This document shows positions 20,378 through 31,889 of a DNA stretch of 55,106 bases, piece by piece (position 1 is the stretch's first letter; each line of letters starts with the position of its first letter). Under the pieces are notes generated by a model. It had not been told where the DNA came from and made no database searches. It was given only the letters and a program-made list of their open reading frames with translations. This DNA comes from Perkinsus marinus ATCC 50983 (Eukaryota > Perkinsozoa > Perkinsida > Perkinsidae), in assembly GCF_000006405.1 (NCBI RefSeq), contig NW_003204474.1, forward strand, positions 86,527-141,632. Direction: 5' to 3'. The translations under genes were made by a program, and so were the position numbers.

Positions 20378-21889
20378 TCAAGGTGTCTCAGTCGTTACTC
20401 GACGGGACTGTACATCAGGCGCGTTGATCCCTCCCTCGGAAATCCTCAACGCTGTATTGGTGAAGTTGCTAGCAAGTTCGCCGCCAGCAAAGCCGCCAAT
20501 GAGACCTCCAGCAATTGCTCCAACTATCTGCATATGAAACTCTTGATGCATCATCTTCTGCATTGGGTCTGTCTACAGGAATTGGTATGGCGGCCTGTCC
20601 AATACCACAACCAGCCAGACTCCCAAGAGCTCGACTAGATGCTGATATACCAGCTCTGGAGATGTTAGTAACATGCGTATGCTCGGAGATCTCGCCACTC
20701 AACCGACGCCCGGCAGATTCTCTAAACCTATTGCACCGTGGCCATGGTAGAGACTACTAGCCTTACTCTCTCGCGAACACAGTAGCCTCCACTCCGAATG
20801 CGGCTAGTGCCCCAGCATGTCGAGCCACGCCTCCTCGTAGTGCTCCAGTTAGCACTGTTGCCGCCTCACGCGTTATTGCAGCGGAGGTCCGGGTCGTGGA
20901 TGTCGACGTATCCGGTGCGGTAATCTGGAAGTTACTAATGTTTCCATAACAGTGCTTTACGTTCCCACCGGCACACGGCCTTCGGGGATCGCTGGTAGTG
21001 GTCGATGAGCAGGACCACACTGAGGGTCTTGACGGGCTGACTACAGGGATGTACGCGACGAAGATTGATGGCGCTATGACTCCGAGGATTCGACTTTCGA
21101 CACTTCGATGGAGTACTGCACGCCAGTTCAGATTCCCCGTGAGGATCCACAGAGCGAGCAGCTCTGCATGCGACATCCATCCACCGGTCCAAGCCTCTGC
21201 TGGCACTGAAATTGCAAGGGCATCTTTTGACGCGCTGTCATAATACTCACACTGGGAGTCGGCCATAGTCTCCCAATATGTCAGAAGTGCAGCTTCGGAG
21301 AGCCCTCGCACTGCGTTTACTCGAAGCATGATGTCTGTGTTGAAACTCCGCAGAATAACAGGCCCAAGGTCTTGGTACCTTCGGGAGCAGATCGAGGAGA
21401 GGTAGTCAGTCGCACTCTATAGATTGTGCGCCGCTCTGTACTGTGCATGCGGAGCTCTCGTGACATGAGCACCTGGCAACGAGAGGTGGTCTTTAGAACA
21501 AGTACAGCTTGCTGAGACCTCAGTCACGTGGTATCTCCGGAGCTCGATCGCTTTGCCTCTGCAGCGAGGGTCGAATACGACCATATGCCGCACTTCACAC
21601 TCCTCCATCACAAGCTGATACGGGTAGAGACCACTCAGCAGCCTCGTCGGAGTCAACTCACTAGATAGTCAAAAACCTCAAGGGCTCGGAACTCGTTGAT
21701 TTCCTCCCATGTGATGGAAGAGCAGCTGATCGAGCAGGCATCAGTCGGTTCCGAAGGCAAGCGACGTGATTCAGTCTCGAGGGAAATCGGCGTCAACATC
21801 CAGCAAACTGTCAGTGAAGAATGATGATTGCATTGAAAGAACGCATCCTCAGGGGTTCCTCCAGAACCACTGCATTGATATAAACTCAT
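20378..21889 (-). CDS. Unknown protein with glycine-zipper segments
   Basis: Not recognised. Minus-strand exons chain by short introns. Start MSLYQCSG at 21889. An exon ending EVFDYL at about 21664 joins to LVMEECEVRHMVVFDPRCRG (about 21610-21530). Further exons contain LSEAALLTYWETMADSQC and REAATVLTGALRGGVARHAG. The next has SRALGSLAGCGIGQAAIPIP, joined through a 49-nt intron to VGAIAGGLIGGFAGGELASN, and stops at 20378. Gly/Ala-rich hydrophobic stretches with small-residue spacing suggest membrane-inserting helices or glycine zippers; a Tim17/22/23-like fold was considered but no diagnostic motif is present. The start lies 7 bp downstream of the E2 stop codon on the same strand, so either this start is wrong or the genes are extremely tightly packed. 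Confidence 0.45.
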
Positions 21890-21895
21890 GGAGAC

Positions 21896-22888
21896 TCATG
21901 GGCTCCTCAGGGAGTGCTGGATAGCCATGGCAAGGGCCTCATCCTCATCCACCACTTGCCCAGCAGGATCGCCTCGAGCGAGTACTCATTGACCCCTGAC
22001 CAGTAGCAGCATCCCTACATTGTAGGTAGGCGTTGTTGTCTTCGTGACGGGGTTTGACTATCCTTCTTCTGTGGTAGGCATGATCAACGGTCCACTGTCT
22101 AGCCTTCTTCTTGAACACCTCGGGGAAACTGATCCCGACAATGAGGATCTCGACGCACTAGAGGCCACAACCACCGACTGCTCAAGCTCATCGCTAGCTT
22201 CCAAGTTGAGGGGGTCCCCGGTGTTCGGGTCGGCCAACAGGCTTATCAGCGATAAAAGGACGGTCTGTAGAGTGAGAAGTGGCGACCAATGGTCTGCCTT
22301 AAGGATGTCCATACATATACGCCCACGTCCATCCCCTACAAGCCTCGATCAACCCCACAGGCACGAGTTGGTCATACCAGTGATGTTGGGATGCCATATC
22401 GGTGTTCGAAAACGCATTTTCGGTGGCTTGAAAGGGTAGCCTTCTGGGATGTCAATATCGATCGTCTAAGTAGTGTGAAAGTAGTAAAGGACTCCTGAGG
22501 CACCTCACGAAAGATCCCCCTTCGTAAGGTGTACCCTGGGGCCCTTTAATACGCCCTACCCAACGGAGCATCGAGCTTGCTGATGCTGGATCTGCAACGA
22601 AGCCGATCAGAAGTAACAGAAATTGGCCAGCATGCTCACGGGCAGTGACTCCGTCTATTTTGTCTCTTTCCATCTGTCGTGCTTCAGCAGCCATACGTCT
22701 TACTGCGGCTACTGACGACTGGGCCCCTGCGTTCTGACACTTCCGTTGAGCTTCAATATCAACTGAGAACTGCTTACTATGGCAGCTCTAGCGTTAGGCT
22801 CGTGCGCTTCCGAGTCGTCGGGGCTCTCATCACTGATGGCGCTCTCATCACTCTCAGATTGACTATCATGTGGGCTACCTACGAGCAT
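21896..22888 (-). CDS. Ubiquitin-conjugating enzyme E2 with C-terminal UIM-like motif
   Basis: E2 enzymes carry ubiquitin as a thioester on a catalytic cysteine and pass it on to substrates with E3 ligases. A full model of about 239 residues splices in frame. It has an acidic Ser-rich start ([16 protein letters not shown] at 22888), then [34 protein letters not shown] and [16 protein letters not shown]. These are followed by TPIWHPNIT and [11 protein letters not shown] with the catalytic Cys near residue 132. [20 protein letters not shown] and [18 protein letters not shown] follow. Introns include GTATGACC...TTGTAG (42 nt), 22129-22178 (50 nt) and a 46-nt intron before the last exon. The last 25 residues end in [17 protein letters not shown], which fits the ubiquitin-interacting motif (acidic run, central Ala, later Ser). 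The core most resembles the UBE2K/Ubc1 class, which normally ends in a UBA domain. Confidence 0.88.
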
Positions 22889-23308
22889 TTAATCGAGTTC
22901 TCAATGATCGTGCTGAACGGGACTACTTCTCCCACGATGTTGCCTAGCTTCATTATGACAGTCGGCTCGTTGTGTGGCGTAGACTGCGCGTTGTTTTGAA
23001 GGACCACATCCCATAGAGCGGAACTGATGACCAGTCTCGGTGTCAATAGTCAAGCGTGTTTTCCTAGTAGCTCATCTCGCAGATATCTCAGTGGAAACTG
23101 TCTACTGGAAAGTCTAATAGAAATGGATTAACTTCCCTTGCTAACCATGCGCCCGGCCCGGGTCGGCTAAGTGTTGTATTCGTATGTTGCTCTGTGTGAT
23201 TGTGGTAAGATTCTTGGCTTTGTCGCTAGTATTCATCTGCTGTAATACATAATGTTTATTTCATACTGTTACTATACATCAGTCAGCATTTACTGGTAAT
23301 TGGGTGTT
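22889..23308. other. Intergenic, no gene recognised
   Basis: Upstream of the E2 start. A minus-strand coding-like stretch just right of 22888 (about 23000-22890) might be an earlier exon or 5' UTR. Nothing else is seen up to the FKBP remnant. Confidence 0.4.
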
Positions 23309-23560
23309 TAGTGATTCACTTCCTCTTTACAGGCGGCCGTTGCGGCGATCTTCTCCTGCTTGGACATGTTCCACTTGTCACTAAAGATCAACTAACAGCA
23401 GACTGCGAGCTGAACAGTTCCACGTCGAACTTCAACCACGAATTATGAGGTATCTCGGCACCAGCTCCCGTGGCACCATAGCCGTAATAAGGATGGAGAG
23501 TGAAAATGGTCCGCCCCCTCGATGCATAGTAGCAACAGCTTCGTCCCAGCCATTGATAAT
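23309..23560 (-). pseudogene. FKBP-type peptidyl-prolyl isomerase remnant
   Basis: Minus-strand C-terminal half of an FKBP domain. IINGWDEAVATMHRGG (family: GWDEGVATMKKG) is followed, in another frame, by RTIFTLHPYYGYGATGAGAE and IPHNSWLKFDVEL. A 35-nt intron (23381-23415) leads to DKWNMSKQEKIAATAACKEE, the linker that precedes TPR repeats in FKBP52-like proteins, then a stop at 23309. One base is missing in the G5 tract at 23514-23518, breaking the frame between the two halves. The N-terminal half of the domain is not found upstream, where another gene begins, and no TPRs follow. A degenerate fragment is the simplest reading, though the frameshift could be a homopolymer sequencing error. Confidence 0.6.
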
Positions 23561-23736
23561 CTACAGTCGCTATGGACAGAAGACTGTGTAAGAAATGGTG
23601 AAACTGGAAACCGAATGCTACGACAAAGGTAGATTTCAGCTGTTTTCTATACTAAGTGAAGCAACAACACTGTAGTCACAACACATCGTATTAACACACC
23701 ATGACGAACATGAGTACTTCACAAGGCTGCCAGTAG

Positions 23737-24576
23737 TTAGTCGCTTACCGCCATATACCAAGAATGGATATTATCCTTTCCGAAAGACTCACCCCCTTGT
23801 CGTATGAATGCTCTCAATAGACTTTCTTTAGACTGCCTCAACGGCCCGAGTTTGCCTGGTGCTCGTGTGAGAATCAAATAGAGATCGTTCCATTCTGTTG
23901 TACTTGTATTGTGGAAACGAATTTGGGATATGAGGAAACCACCAGCTTGAATACGCTTGCTGCCAGAAAAGTTCTTATCCACTCTAGTCACCCCAATCAG
24001 CGACTCGAGGTCCCCATTTTCCCCCAGTTTCACTTCCTCCTTGATCTCATCTTTCATTTCTCCCACGTACTTGCCAGGTAGCAGTTTGCTGTAATTAAAG
24101 TACTCTTCAGACGTGAGGGTTCTTAATCCATTGGTTGTACAAAGTCGCTGTAGATCTGCTTGCATTTCATTCAATTTGAATCTCATCTCACTAGTGACCA
24201 TCTGTGTCCCTCCTCTCTCTTCTGTGACGAACTCTAGGTTCTCAAAGCACCTCTTGTCGTCTCTACCAATATCAACTGTGAACTGTTCCGTCAGCCCATG
24301 CTTGTCCAAGGCAAGGATGGTCGCACCAACTGCAACCTTCTCAGCTTGGGGTTCAGTAACCAAGGCCCAATGTAAGCCGATGGGCCGAGCTCTCACCTTG
24401 GAATGCCTCAGTGTTTCAAAGGAGTAAAGGCCGGTTTGACGATGAACTATCTCATATTCCTCGTTAGTTGGTATGAAGAAATACGTTCGGTGATCACCCT
24501 CACCGTAAAGGATACGTAAAGGGTAGATCTTGGCACTGACAATGCCCAGGAGAAGGGCTGTAGTGAACTTTAACAT
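23737..24576 (-). CDS. Secreted protein of unknown function
   Basis: I chose the start MLKFTTALLLGIVSA at 24576 because it gives a clean signal peptide; the frame stays open upstream to 24663. The mature part is about 260 residues, rich in charged and beta-forming residues (for example ILYGEGDHRTYFFIPTNEEY, NLEFVTEERGGTQM). It has no transmembrane segment and no motif I recognise. The frame runs into GTAAGC at about 23748, a possible donor, so a small last exon may lie further left. It is divergent from DPH1, whose start is only about 107 bp away. Confidence 0.6.
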   Translation of the reverse strand: MLKFTTALLLGIVSAKIYPLRILYGEGDHRTYFFIPTNEEYEIVHRQTGLYSFETLRHSKVRARPIGLHWALVTEPQAEKVAVGATILALDKHGLTEQFTVDIGRDDKRCFENLEFVTEERGGTQMVTSEMRFKLNEMQADLQRLCTTNGLRTLTSEEYFNYSKLLPGKYVGEMKDEIKEEVKLGENGDLESLIGVTRVDKNFSGSKRIQAGGFLISQIRFHNTSTTEWNDLYLILTRAPGKLGPLRQSKESLLRAFIRQGGESFGKDNIHSWYMAVSD

Positions 24577-24682
24577 TGGAAGCAACAGAGTGCTCCGAAT
24601 GCTGTCGAGTCGCTCGAGGCGAGCGCGATCTGAATCGAACATCCTTACGATTTGCCAAATCATGGGATTAACTTGAGCCTCG
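24577..24682. promoter_or_regulatory. Shared divergent promoter region
   Basis: Only about 106 bp separate the start codons of the minus-strand secreted protein and plus-strand DPH1, so both promoters must overlap here or extend into coding sequence. No TATA-like box is obvious. Confidence 0.5.
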
Positions 24683-26597
24683 ATGAACTGCCTTCAGTCG
24701 TCCAGTTGTACATTGTTCTTACCAATGCCGCTAGGAGACTCTATTGACCCTGAACTGGGATATGATCCCGAGCTCCTCACTAGGGCCATAGCCCGAGCAT
24801 TGCCGCCTACCTACGACTTTGAAATCCCTCAGACCATAAGCAAACTCCGAAAAAGGGTAGTAGGGGGAAGAAAAGGTGACCAACACAGGTGACTTTCCCT
24901 CAGAAATGCACCCATGTGGCCTTGCAACTCCCCGATGGTCTCCTTCAGTTCGCCACAATACTTTCTGATTTATTCAAAAAGTAACTAAGCCACAGCTGGG
25001 CCTGCAGCGTCTTCATGTAGGGGAAATACTCAGGTTTTGCACGCCTTATCTCCGCACTGTGACGATCGTTGCTGATGCTGTTTTCGGAGCCTGCTGCATT
25101 GACGACCTCACTTGTCGGGCTATAGGAGCTGATGCTATGGTTCATTATGGTAGTACCCCAATAATGTGAGTAAGTGCAATGCATAGACATCAGGTCACTC
25201 TTGCCTCACTCCAGTGGATCAGACTGTCGTCTATACAATGTGAGTAAAGCGGACCTACTCCGTATCTTACATGGTGAACCTCTAGATATGTCCTAGTGCG
25301 TATATCATATGACGTTGATCACATGACCGCGTCATTAGCTGCGGCTGTTCCACCAGAGCAGAGGCCTGTAGCCTTGATGGCGACAGTCCAGTTCTCACAG
25401 ATGCTGGACGAGGCGAAGGACATCATGCGCAGGAAGTAGTATCGGGAACATGACCTTTATGCAACTCTTACGACTTCAATTATTCAAACTGCATCTGCCA
25501 GATACGGGTGGTCCGAGGACGACTTGTTTATACCACAAGTGAAGCCATTGAGCAAGGGCGAGGTATGCTTACCCCCACCTCATTGACTATGATCCTCCCA
25601 TTCAGACCTTAGGCTGCACAGCGCCATCACTGGACGATCGCGCTAAGACTATCTACTATGTAGCAGACGGTCGCTTTCACTTGGAGGGTGCCATGCTGGC
25701 GAGTCCGAGCATCAGCAATGTGTAACATCCGAGCCGTCGTCGTATTCGTAGTAGTAGTGCTATCACAGGTTGCGATATTGTCCCTATACTCGGCGGCTAT
25801 TTCGTGAGGGCTTGGATCAAGCTACCATGCATAGGATCAGAGAAGGGGAGATAGCACGAGCAAGGGCGTCGAAGAAAACTGTTGGTGAGAAGCCCGAGCG
25901 TGGCGGTGGTCTTAGGACAGCTTCTCAGGGTTGATCTTGGGAACACTGGGACGGCAGGGCTCAGTGGGGATCCTGGAATCGGTGAGGGAGATCGTACACA
26001 AATCTGGCAGGGACACTGTGACGGTGTTGCTGAGCGAGGTAAGAGTAGTAGTGATGCGGCTTATAGGCATCTTACGTATGGTAGATCACCACAGAGAAGC
26101 TAAGAGACCTCGGTGACTCAGTAGGTTGTTGGGTGGAGGTGGCGTGCCCGAGGTTAGCACTAGATTGGGGAGCTGCAGAGTAATATCCTTCTACCTTGTT
26201 CTTCGACACAGTACTCCTCTTAGCTATTCTAAGGATGCTCCTATGCTGTCGAGTTACGAGGCTTGCGTTGCATTTGGAGATGAAAAGTAATACTACTTCC
26301 TGGTATTGCAGCTGGGGAGTCTACCGATATGAACTTCAGTGTTGCTGAATGTCGTCGTCTCTCGATTGAGTATCACATTAGTGTTGGTGGGGAAGTACGT
26401 TTAGATAGGCATCTCGACTTCGTAGGTACGGCAGAGCTTCGACCAATGGATGTTCCTCGTCGGGTACGTCCTGTTGTAAGAGGTCCGAGGAAGAGGAGCC
26501 TCTGAGGTATCCTATGGACTACTACTCCAACACTGGTGGGGTGTGGTCAAACTATCGGGCTAAGGGTGGCTTTGGAGGATCACAGAGCGAGCAGTAA
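24683..26597 (+). CDS. DPH1: Diphthamide biosynthesis protein 1 (DPH1)
   Basis: Subunit of the radical 4Fe-4S enzyme that transfers the aminocarboxypropyl group of SAM to the target histidine of elongation factor 2, the first step of diphthamide synthesis. Family blocks run in order: [79 protein letters not shown] and LGCTAPS, then [65 protein letters not shown]. The three cluster cysteines are present ([23 protein letters not shown]). Clear introns include 24857-24903 (47 nt), a donor at 24979, GTAGTACC...ACATCAG before HSCLTPVD, and a 46-nt intron within YTM/IYVLVRIS. The stop TAA is at 26595. The N-terminus begins MNCLQSSSC. Confidence 0.93.
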
Positions 26598-26863
26598 TAG
26601 CCAGCATTTGGACATGATTTGAATCTTGCTAGAGGCGACCTTAGATACACCTTCTGGCACATGGGCCCTGGCAAGGCGGCGGAGTTTGCCGAAAACTCCA
26701 ACACGGTGGCTTCTGTTGGGAAATGACTGTGTTCAGCTGTACTCTGAAGTTCCTTTCCGTTTTACGATAGGGTTGCGTCCAGTACTTTCACTACCAGTCT
26801 CAGAGTTTGTTTTTGTCGAGACCGAGGTATCATACTGCCTCCTGCAAACTTCATCATACGGGC

Positions 26864-29305
26864 ATGAGCAGCTACTTCTCAAGCTCGACCTCGGCCGCAG
26901 CCCCCACGATAAGCGCTACCGCACAGGACTTCCAAATTCACGCTTTGGAGGTGCAGTTGGCTGGTGTCACTGAGGAGCGCGATGCACTAGTTCGGCGTTT
27001 GAAAAAACACAAGTTCTGGTCGTCATCATCTAGCATGTGGATACTGCAGCTCCAAGAAAAACAAGAGTAGGAGGACCTCAGGATAGCAACAGTCGAGATA
27101 TGCTTTTCAGAGAGATAACATCGTTGCAAGTGAAAATGGCCAACATGGAAGCCAGGCTGGCGGAGCTCTCCCGCCCCTCGCAGTCAAGTGCTGTCATAAC
27201 ACCCTCACTGGCGACCTCAACGATGATCGATGGGGAGTGTCAGACGACTCTGGAAGGTAGTGGGAAGGGTCTCGGCCGGAGTCGATGTTCGTATGGTGGC
27301 AGTGTATCTTCAGTTGAGCTCAGGAATTTATATACAAACTTGGGTGGAAGTGCACAGAAACCCAAAAGAATTTCCCAAAGTTTTTTTCCGAAAGTTTTCA
27401 TAGTGTGACCGACCATTTCCCTCTGCACTGTATGGTGGTGTCGCAGGCTCATGGGGATGCGCTGAAGATGGATCCGAGGACAGTTCGCCGTCCTACTTCT
27501 CGTCAATCAATGCAGCTCTGGCTGATGCTACTAAGGCCGAGCTGGTCAAGAAGGTCAGGGCACTCCAGCGGCAAGTGGAAGTGAGTGATGGTCATCGAGT
27601 TGGACGAACTCAGCCGAATCAAATCTGAATGAACACGCGATGATCTGCCGTTGGAGAATACTACTAGGATTACTATAGCCATTTGTCGATTATTATATAA
27701 TCTACACTGTGTACAGCAGAGATCATCGCATTAGGGTGATATAGTAAACCATGGACAACAATCATAACTGCTCTTTCTCTTTGAGCCTCGGAAGAGGCTC
27801 TATCTGTAACGTGCTGTTATAGCCGACAACTGTAGGTGATGCGGCCAAAGGTATCCCAGTGCTACGCTCTTGACGCTGAGGTAACTCAGTTGAAGGAGAG
27901 TATGAAGAACAGAGGCGGCGGCGGTGGCGGCATTGATAGTGCTGGTATGATGGAGGCTTCCCTCAGCTGGAGTTGGCAGTCTCCTTTCTACTCAGTGGAT
28001 ACGTCGGGTCTACACTTTATGGAAAACGCGTCGACTCAGACGGACTCTTCAGTTGCGTCTCATGGAGGTAGCCAAACCGTGGCGGCCTGGCAACAGGTAG
28101 TTATCGAAATGTAAAAAGCGCGCGCCCGATAGTTGTGTAGGTGGGCCAACTTCGGGATAAGCTACGCGACACAGAGATAGCGTTGAGGAGGTCACAAAGA
28201 CAACTGTCTGATCTCCAAGAGCAGCACGCGCGTGCAGGAGCGGAACTGAGGGCATCATGGGCGAAGCGAGAGGCTGAGACCAGCATGACCAACGTCATGG
28301 CTCTTTGCCCGTCGTGTTCGAAGTCGACCAGTGGTAGTGAGAAGGACGACAGCTCGACAGTAGAAAAGGAGGCGGAGGAAAAGCTTGAGGAATTGAAGTT
28401 GTCTCTGGCGACCTCACAGGAGCGGGTTGATAGCTTCGCCAACGAGTTGTTCAAAGCTCAAGATCAGCTTAGTTCTGCTAGTAGTCAGCTGATACAGCAA
28501 AGACGGAGGATTAATGGTATGGAAAAGGAGGTCAGAGAGCACACACTGAATGAGCGTGGTGACGATGATGGTGTTTTTGTATTGTTAGATAGAGGCATTG
28601 AAGAGGAAGCTGTCGGAGCAGTACGAACTGTCGGCCCAGAGGCGAGAGGGTGACCAGTCTTTGGCTGCTAGCCGTCAGGAAGTGATTGATGAGCTCAGTG
28701 ACCAGATCCGATCATGGGTGGCATCTCATCGGGGTAAGGGGAAGTTGCCCTGTCGGGGCCTGTGAGACAGAGGGATACCACTCCTTTGTCTGATCAGAGC
28801 TCTTGCAAAAGTACCAGGCGTTGGAGCGGGAAGCAGAGCTATTACGGATAGAGGTGGCCGATCGAGCTTCGGAGTTGTCCTTGGCGCAGGCGAGAGCTGA
28901 TAAGGAAGTGTCCAATGCTCGAGCTTTAAAGATAGAGTACGCTGAGGTAAGGAGTAATTCATCCATTTTTCACCGAGGAGTGGTATGCCTCAGGCGACGA
29001 GCCAACTTGCGATCGCACGACGGAAGGTCGATGAGTTGAAGGCATCACATGTTGGCATTAGGTTTGACGATACACTCTGCACTGTGCGGTCCAGCGGTGG
29101 GTTATAGGAATGGAGTATATCCCGGAAATAGCGCATGTCAGGTTCGAGTACGTCTGGACCATCTCAAGGGTCGCCATCCTTTGGTGGGAGTTCCTCTTCT
29201 TGCGATGGTTACCCGATCGCGCAAGTTGCCGATGCGGCTTCGTCACGATCGGCAGCTTTGGTACAACATCTAATGCGGCGAGGATCTCTCAAACGTCGAG
29301 GATAG
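26864..29305 (+). CDS. Coiled-coil protein, multi-exon
   Basis: Function unknown. Starts MSSYFSSSTSAAAPT and runs through heptad segments: DFQIHALEVQLAGVTEERDA, EITSLQVKMANMEARLAEL, KAELVKKVRALQRQVE, QLRDKLRDTEIALRRSQRQL and EKEAEEKLEELKLSLATSQE. These are followed by LKRKLSEQYELSAQRREGDQ, QKYQALEREAELLRIEVADR and SQLAIARRKVDELKAS. A low-complexity tail (SGSSTSGPSQGSPSFGGSSS) precedes the stop at 29303-29305. The intron joining ...IEYAE to ATSQLA (GTAAGG ... CCTCAG, about 28947-28995) is clear. The region 27291-27440, which holds a dispersed repeat copy, is most likely an intron. A structural role is suggested by sequence type only. Confidence 0.7.
27325..27402 (-). repeat. Dispersed GGGAAATTCTC element, copy 2
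   Basis: About 70 percent identical over roughly 65 bp to 6331-6406 (shared words ATACAAACT, AGTG.ACA, AACCC, GAAT.TCCC). Lies in the probable intron of the plus-strand coiled-coil gene, antisense to it. Confidence 0.6.
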
Positions 29306-30116
29306 CTGCCTCTACTTGTCCGCTGTCTGTATACTTGATGTCGTATTTGCACCATTGACTTCATCACATACTATTGCATTCACTGTGCCGCGTGGTACTT
29401 CACAGTTTCGCATCCTTATCCGATTTCACTGTTCTGCTTTGTTCCGGGTTGTCAGTGCTGGGGACCTCCTAAGCTGTTGATACCTAAGCTAGGGTGGATC
29501 AAAAATGAGCGCCTCGAGGTTGTATCGTAGTGGTTTGGCTGGCCGCATGAATAGTATAACGCGGCTCCCTATTGTGTATCTTCTGTGACGTTATTGACTC
29601 CTTAGTCGAGATCGATAGCTTCTGATCAGCGCTGATGTGTTGTCTCGGGAAGGGGGTTCGATCGACCCTGGGACAGAGCTGGTTTGCGTTACCAATGAAA
29701 CTCAAGAGGGATGTACCTCGGCGCTTGTGTGAGCCGCTGTCTATGTTACCATACCATCGGCAATTCTCGTTAGACTGCTGCCTATCACGATTGGTGATGG
29801 GCAGTCTCGAGAGGCACACGTGGGGCTACTGGGCTCTGAGCCGGGGTCGATCGTACTGGTGTCGGGCTCGCCTCTCTCGGGGAGCCTAAGCTGGTGATAC
29901 TTACGTTGAGAAACTTCATTCATTCGTATCACAAATGCCATGAGATTATAGCGAACTTCTCGAAGGCTCCATTATTGTCTACTCTAGTTGCACTCGAGAA
30001 ATGGACAGTGGCACGTTTCTGTGATGGTTGTTGCCAGTCTACATTCTCGTGACTCTAAGATGCCGAGGCTGTCGGAGATCTACATCAATTGCCTTGCGTG
30101 CTTGCTTTAGTTTTGC
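29306..30116. other. Intergenic, no gene recognised
   Basis: Separates two plus-strand genes. Open frames here are short, overlap on both strands and show no family motif. Should contain the 3' UTR of the coiled-coil gene and the promoter of the OLA1-type gene. Confidence 0.45.
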
Positions 30117-31889
30117 ATGGCCTCATCCTCAACGTGGATTGCATGCCGTAGTCGGTGCATCTCCAATGCTGCTGCTGCTGCCTTACAACAAGTGCGGCAC
30201 TTCAACAAGTCTTGTGGACTAGTCGGCTATCCTAACGTTGGCAAGTCGACAACCTTTAACGCCATCATCGGAGCTCAGCTAGCGGAAGCAGCCAACTTTC
30301 CCTTCTGTAGCTTCCTCTCATCTCAACACGCTTGACCCCATGGGGCTTAGGCACGATAGAACCCAATATCTCTAAGGCGAGCGTCCCTGACCCCCTCCTA
30401 GATGAGTTAGCAAAAGTGGAAGGGTCCGCTAGGAAGGTCCCTGGCCAGGTAGGTTACCGGCACATTGCGCAGAGTGATCCACTTTGGCGGTCAGTTGGAG
30501 GTCAGAGACATCGCTGGGCTCGTGAAGGGTGCCAGTGAGGGCCAAGGGATGGGCAATAGCTTCCTTGCCAATATACGACATGTTCATTGCATTATACAAG
30601 TATCACGATCACTCCTCCTACTCCCCCGTTATAGCATCATCGCTTCAGGTTGTACGCTGCTTCTCGGATTCAAAGATTGCCCACGTGGATGACCCTGTGA
30701 ACATCGATCCGGTCTCGGAGTTCGAGGCGATCTCTGTGAGGCTCCGACACAGCAACGAGTTCTCTTCCAAGGCCTTTATATGTCAGGACGAGCTCCTTAT
30801 TGCGGACATTGAAATGGTGACACGGAAGATGCCAAGTCTGAGGAAGCGAGCGTGTGCCGAGCCCGAAGCTAAGAAAGTGGGTTGATGGGTCGGCTTGGGT
30901 TAACAGTTATCCGATGGTAGATGCTCCCACTCTATGAGACGTGGTTGAAAGGCCTCGAGGAGGGAGTACCTGTTCGGAATATTCTCGATACTGATAAGCT
31001 CATGGAGACCTTCGGGGCTAGAGTAACCACCGTATCATCTATCGCCCAGCCGAAGTCCTCTGGGTGTCCAGGTGATGCTGACCGACCCACTGCTGTGCGT
31101 GTTGATAACGGCCAAGCCGATACTGGTCATGGCCAACGTGCTACCTGAAGACGTGAAGTCCGGCAATGAACACACGGAGGCTCTGCAGAAGCATGTTGGA
31201 GAGAAGTGCCCTCGGGGTGTTGAGCTGGTGGTGGTGAGTTGCCACGCCCACCTCATACCGTAACTTGGGCAACCTCTCACAGGCCTCTTCAATACTAGAA
31301 GAGGAGACGAGCTCTCTCGGTGGTGATGCCGCCTTCTTGGCTGAGTATTTGAGCTCATACGGCCTCACTGAGCCTAGACTACCACGCATGATGGAGAAGG
31401 TGAAGGGTCTCTTGGGTACCCTTGAGCATTCTTCCAGCGGTCTGTGTCGAACTGGTCGATGCTCAGGAGTTTCCCACTACTATACTTTGGGCAGTGAAGA
31501 GGCTCGGGCATGGTTCATTCAAAAAGGGGAGAAAGCCCCTGCGGCTGCTCGATACGTCCATTCAGATTTCGAAAAGTAACCACATCTCAGAGGTTTCGTA
31601 TGATACGGTCTAATATACTGGTTTCCTTCTTCGCTGACTACCTCGGGGATTATGGACCTCGCAGTTGTTATTGACCAGCAGGTTCTTCCTCACTGCCAAG
31701 CAGTGTCGGCCAGAGGAGGTCCTCAAACGTGGAGGTTTAGCTGGTGTGAGGGATGCCGGTGAGGCCGCCTCTCACTGTTGCAGGAGACCTGTCTGATAAG
31801 ACTGTTTAGGTCTGATCAGGAATCGTGGTAAGGACTATGTCGTCCAAGAGGGGGATATTCTCGAGTTCATCGATCGTGGTCATCACTGA
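30117..31889 (+). CDS. YchF/OLA1-type ATPase-GTPase
   Basis: Obg-like P-loop NTPases of the YchF/OLA1 family bind ribosomes and modulate translation and stress responses. The Walker A motif GYPNVGKST lies at residues 37-45. An intron (GTAGCT ... CTTAG) joins NFPFC to [25 protein letters not shown] gives the G3 motif, followed by [52 protein letters not shown] (G4 region), [24 protein letters not shown]. The TGS-domain end [16 protein letters not shown] stops at 31889. The first 30 residues ([20 protein letters not shown]...) are an extension rich in Ser/Arg/Ala, possibly an organelle-targeting peptide, which would make this the mitochondrial or plastid-type YchF. Several short introns; those between 30885 and 31080 were not pinned down. 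Confidence 0.9.

Noticed and set aside
20510-20590. A 19-nt intron in the glycine-rich gene
   Set aside because: A 49-nt alternative using the same donor and a later in-phase AG (CATATGCAG) is far more plausible.
22679-22999. Plus-strand gene over the E2 5' end
   Set aside because: The minus strand here encodes the E2 N-terminus with consistent splicing; the plus-strand frame is a shadow.
27670-27695. Dinoflagellate/Perkinsus-type spliced-leader gene
   Set aside because: Only a short GCCATTT-like match; the rest of the leader and an adjacent donor are missing.
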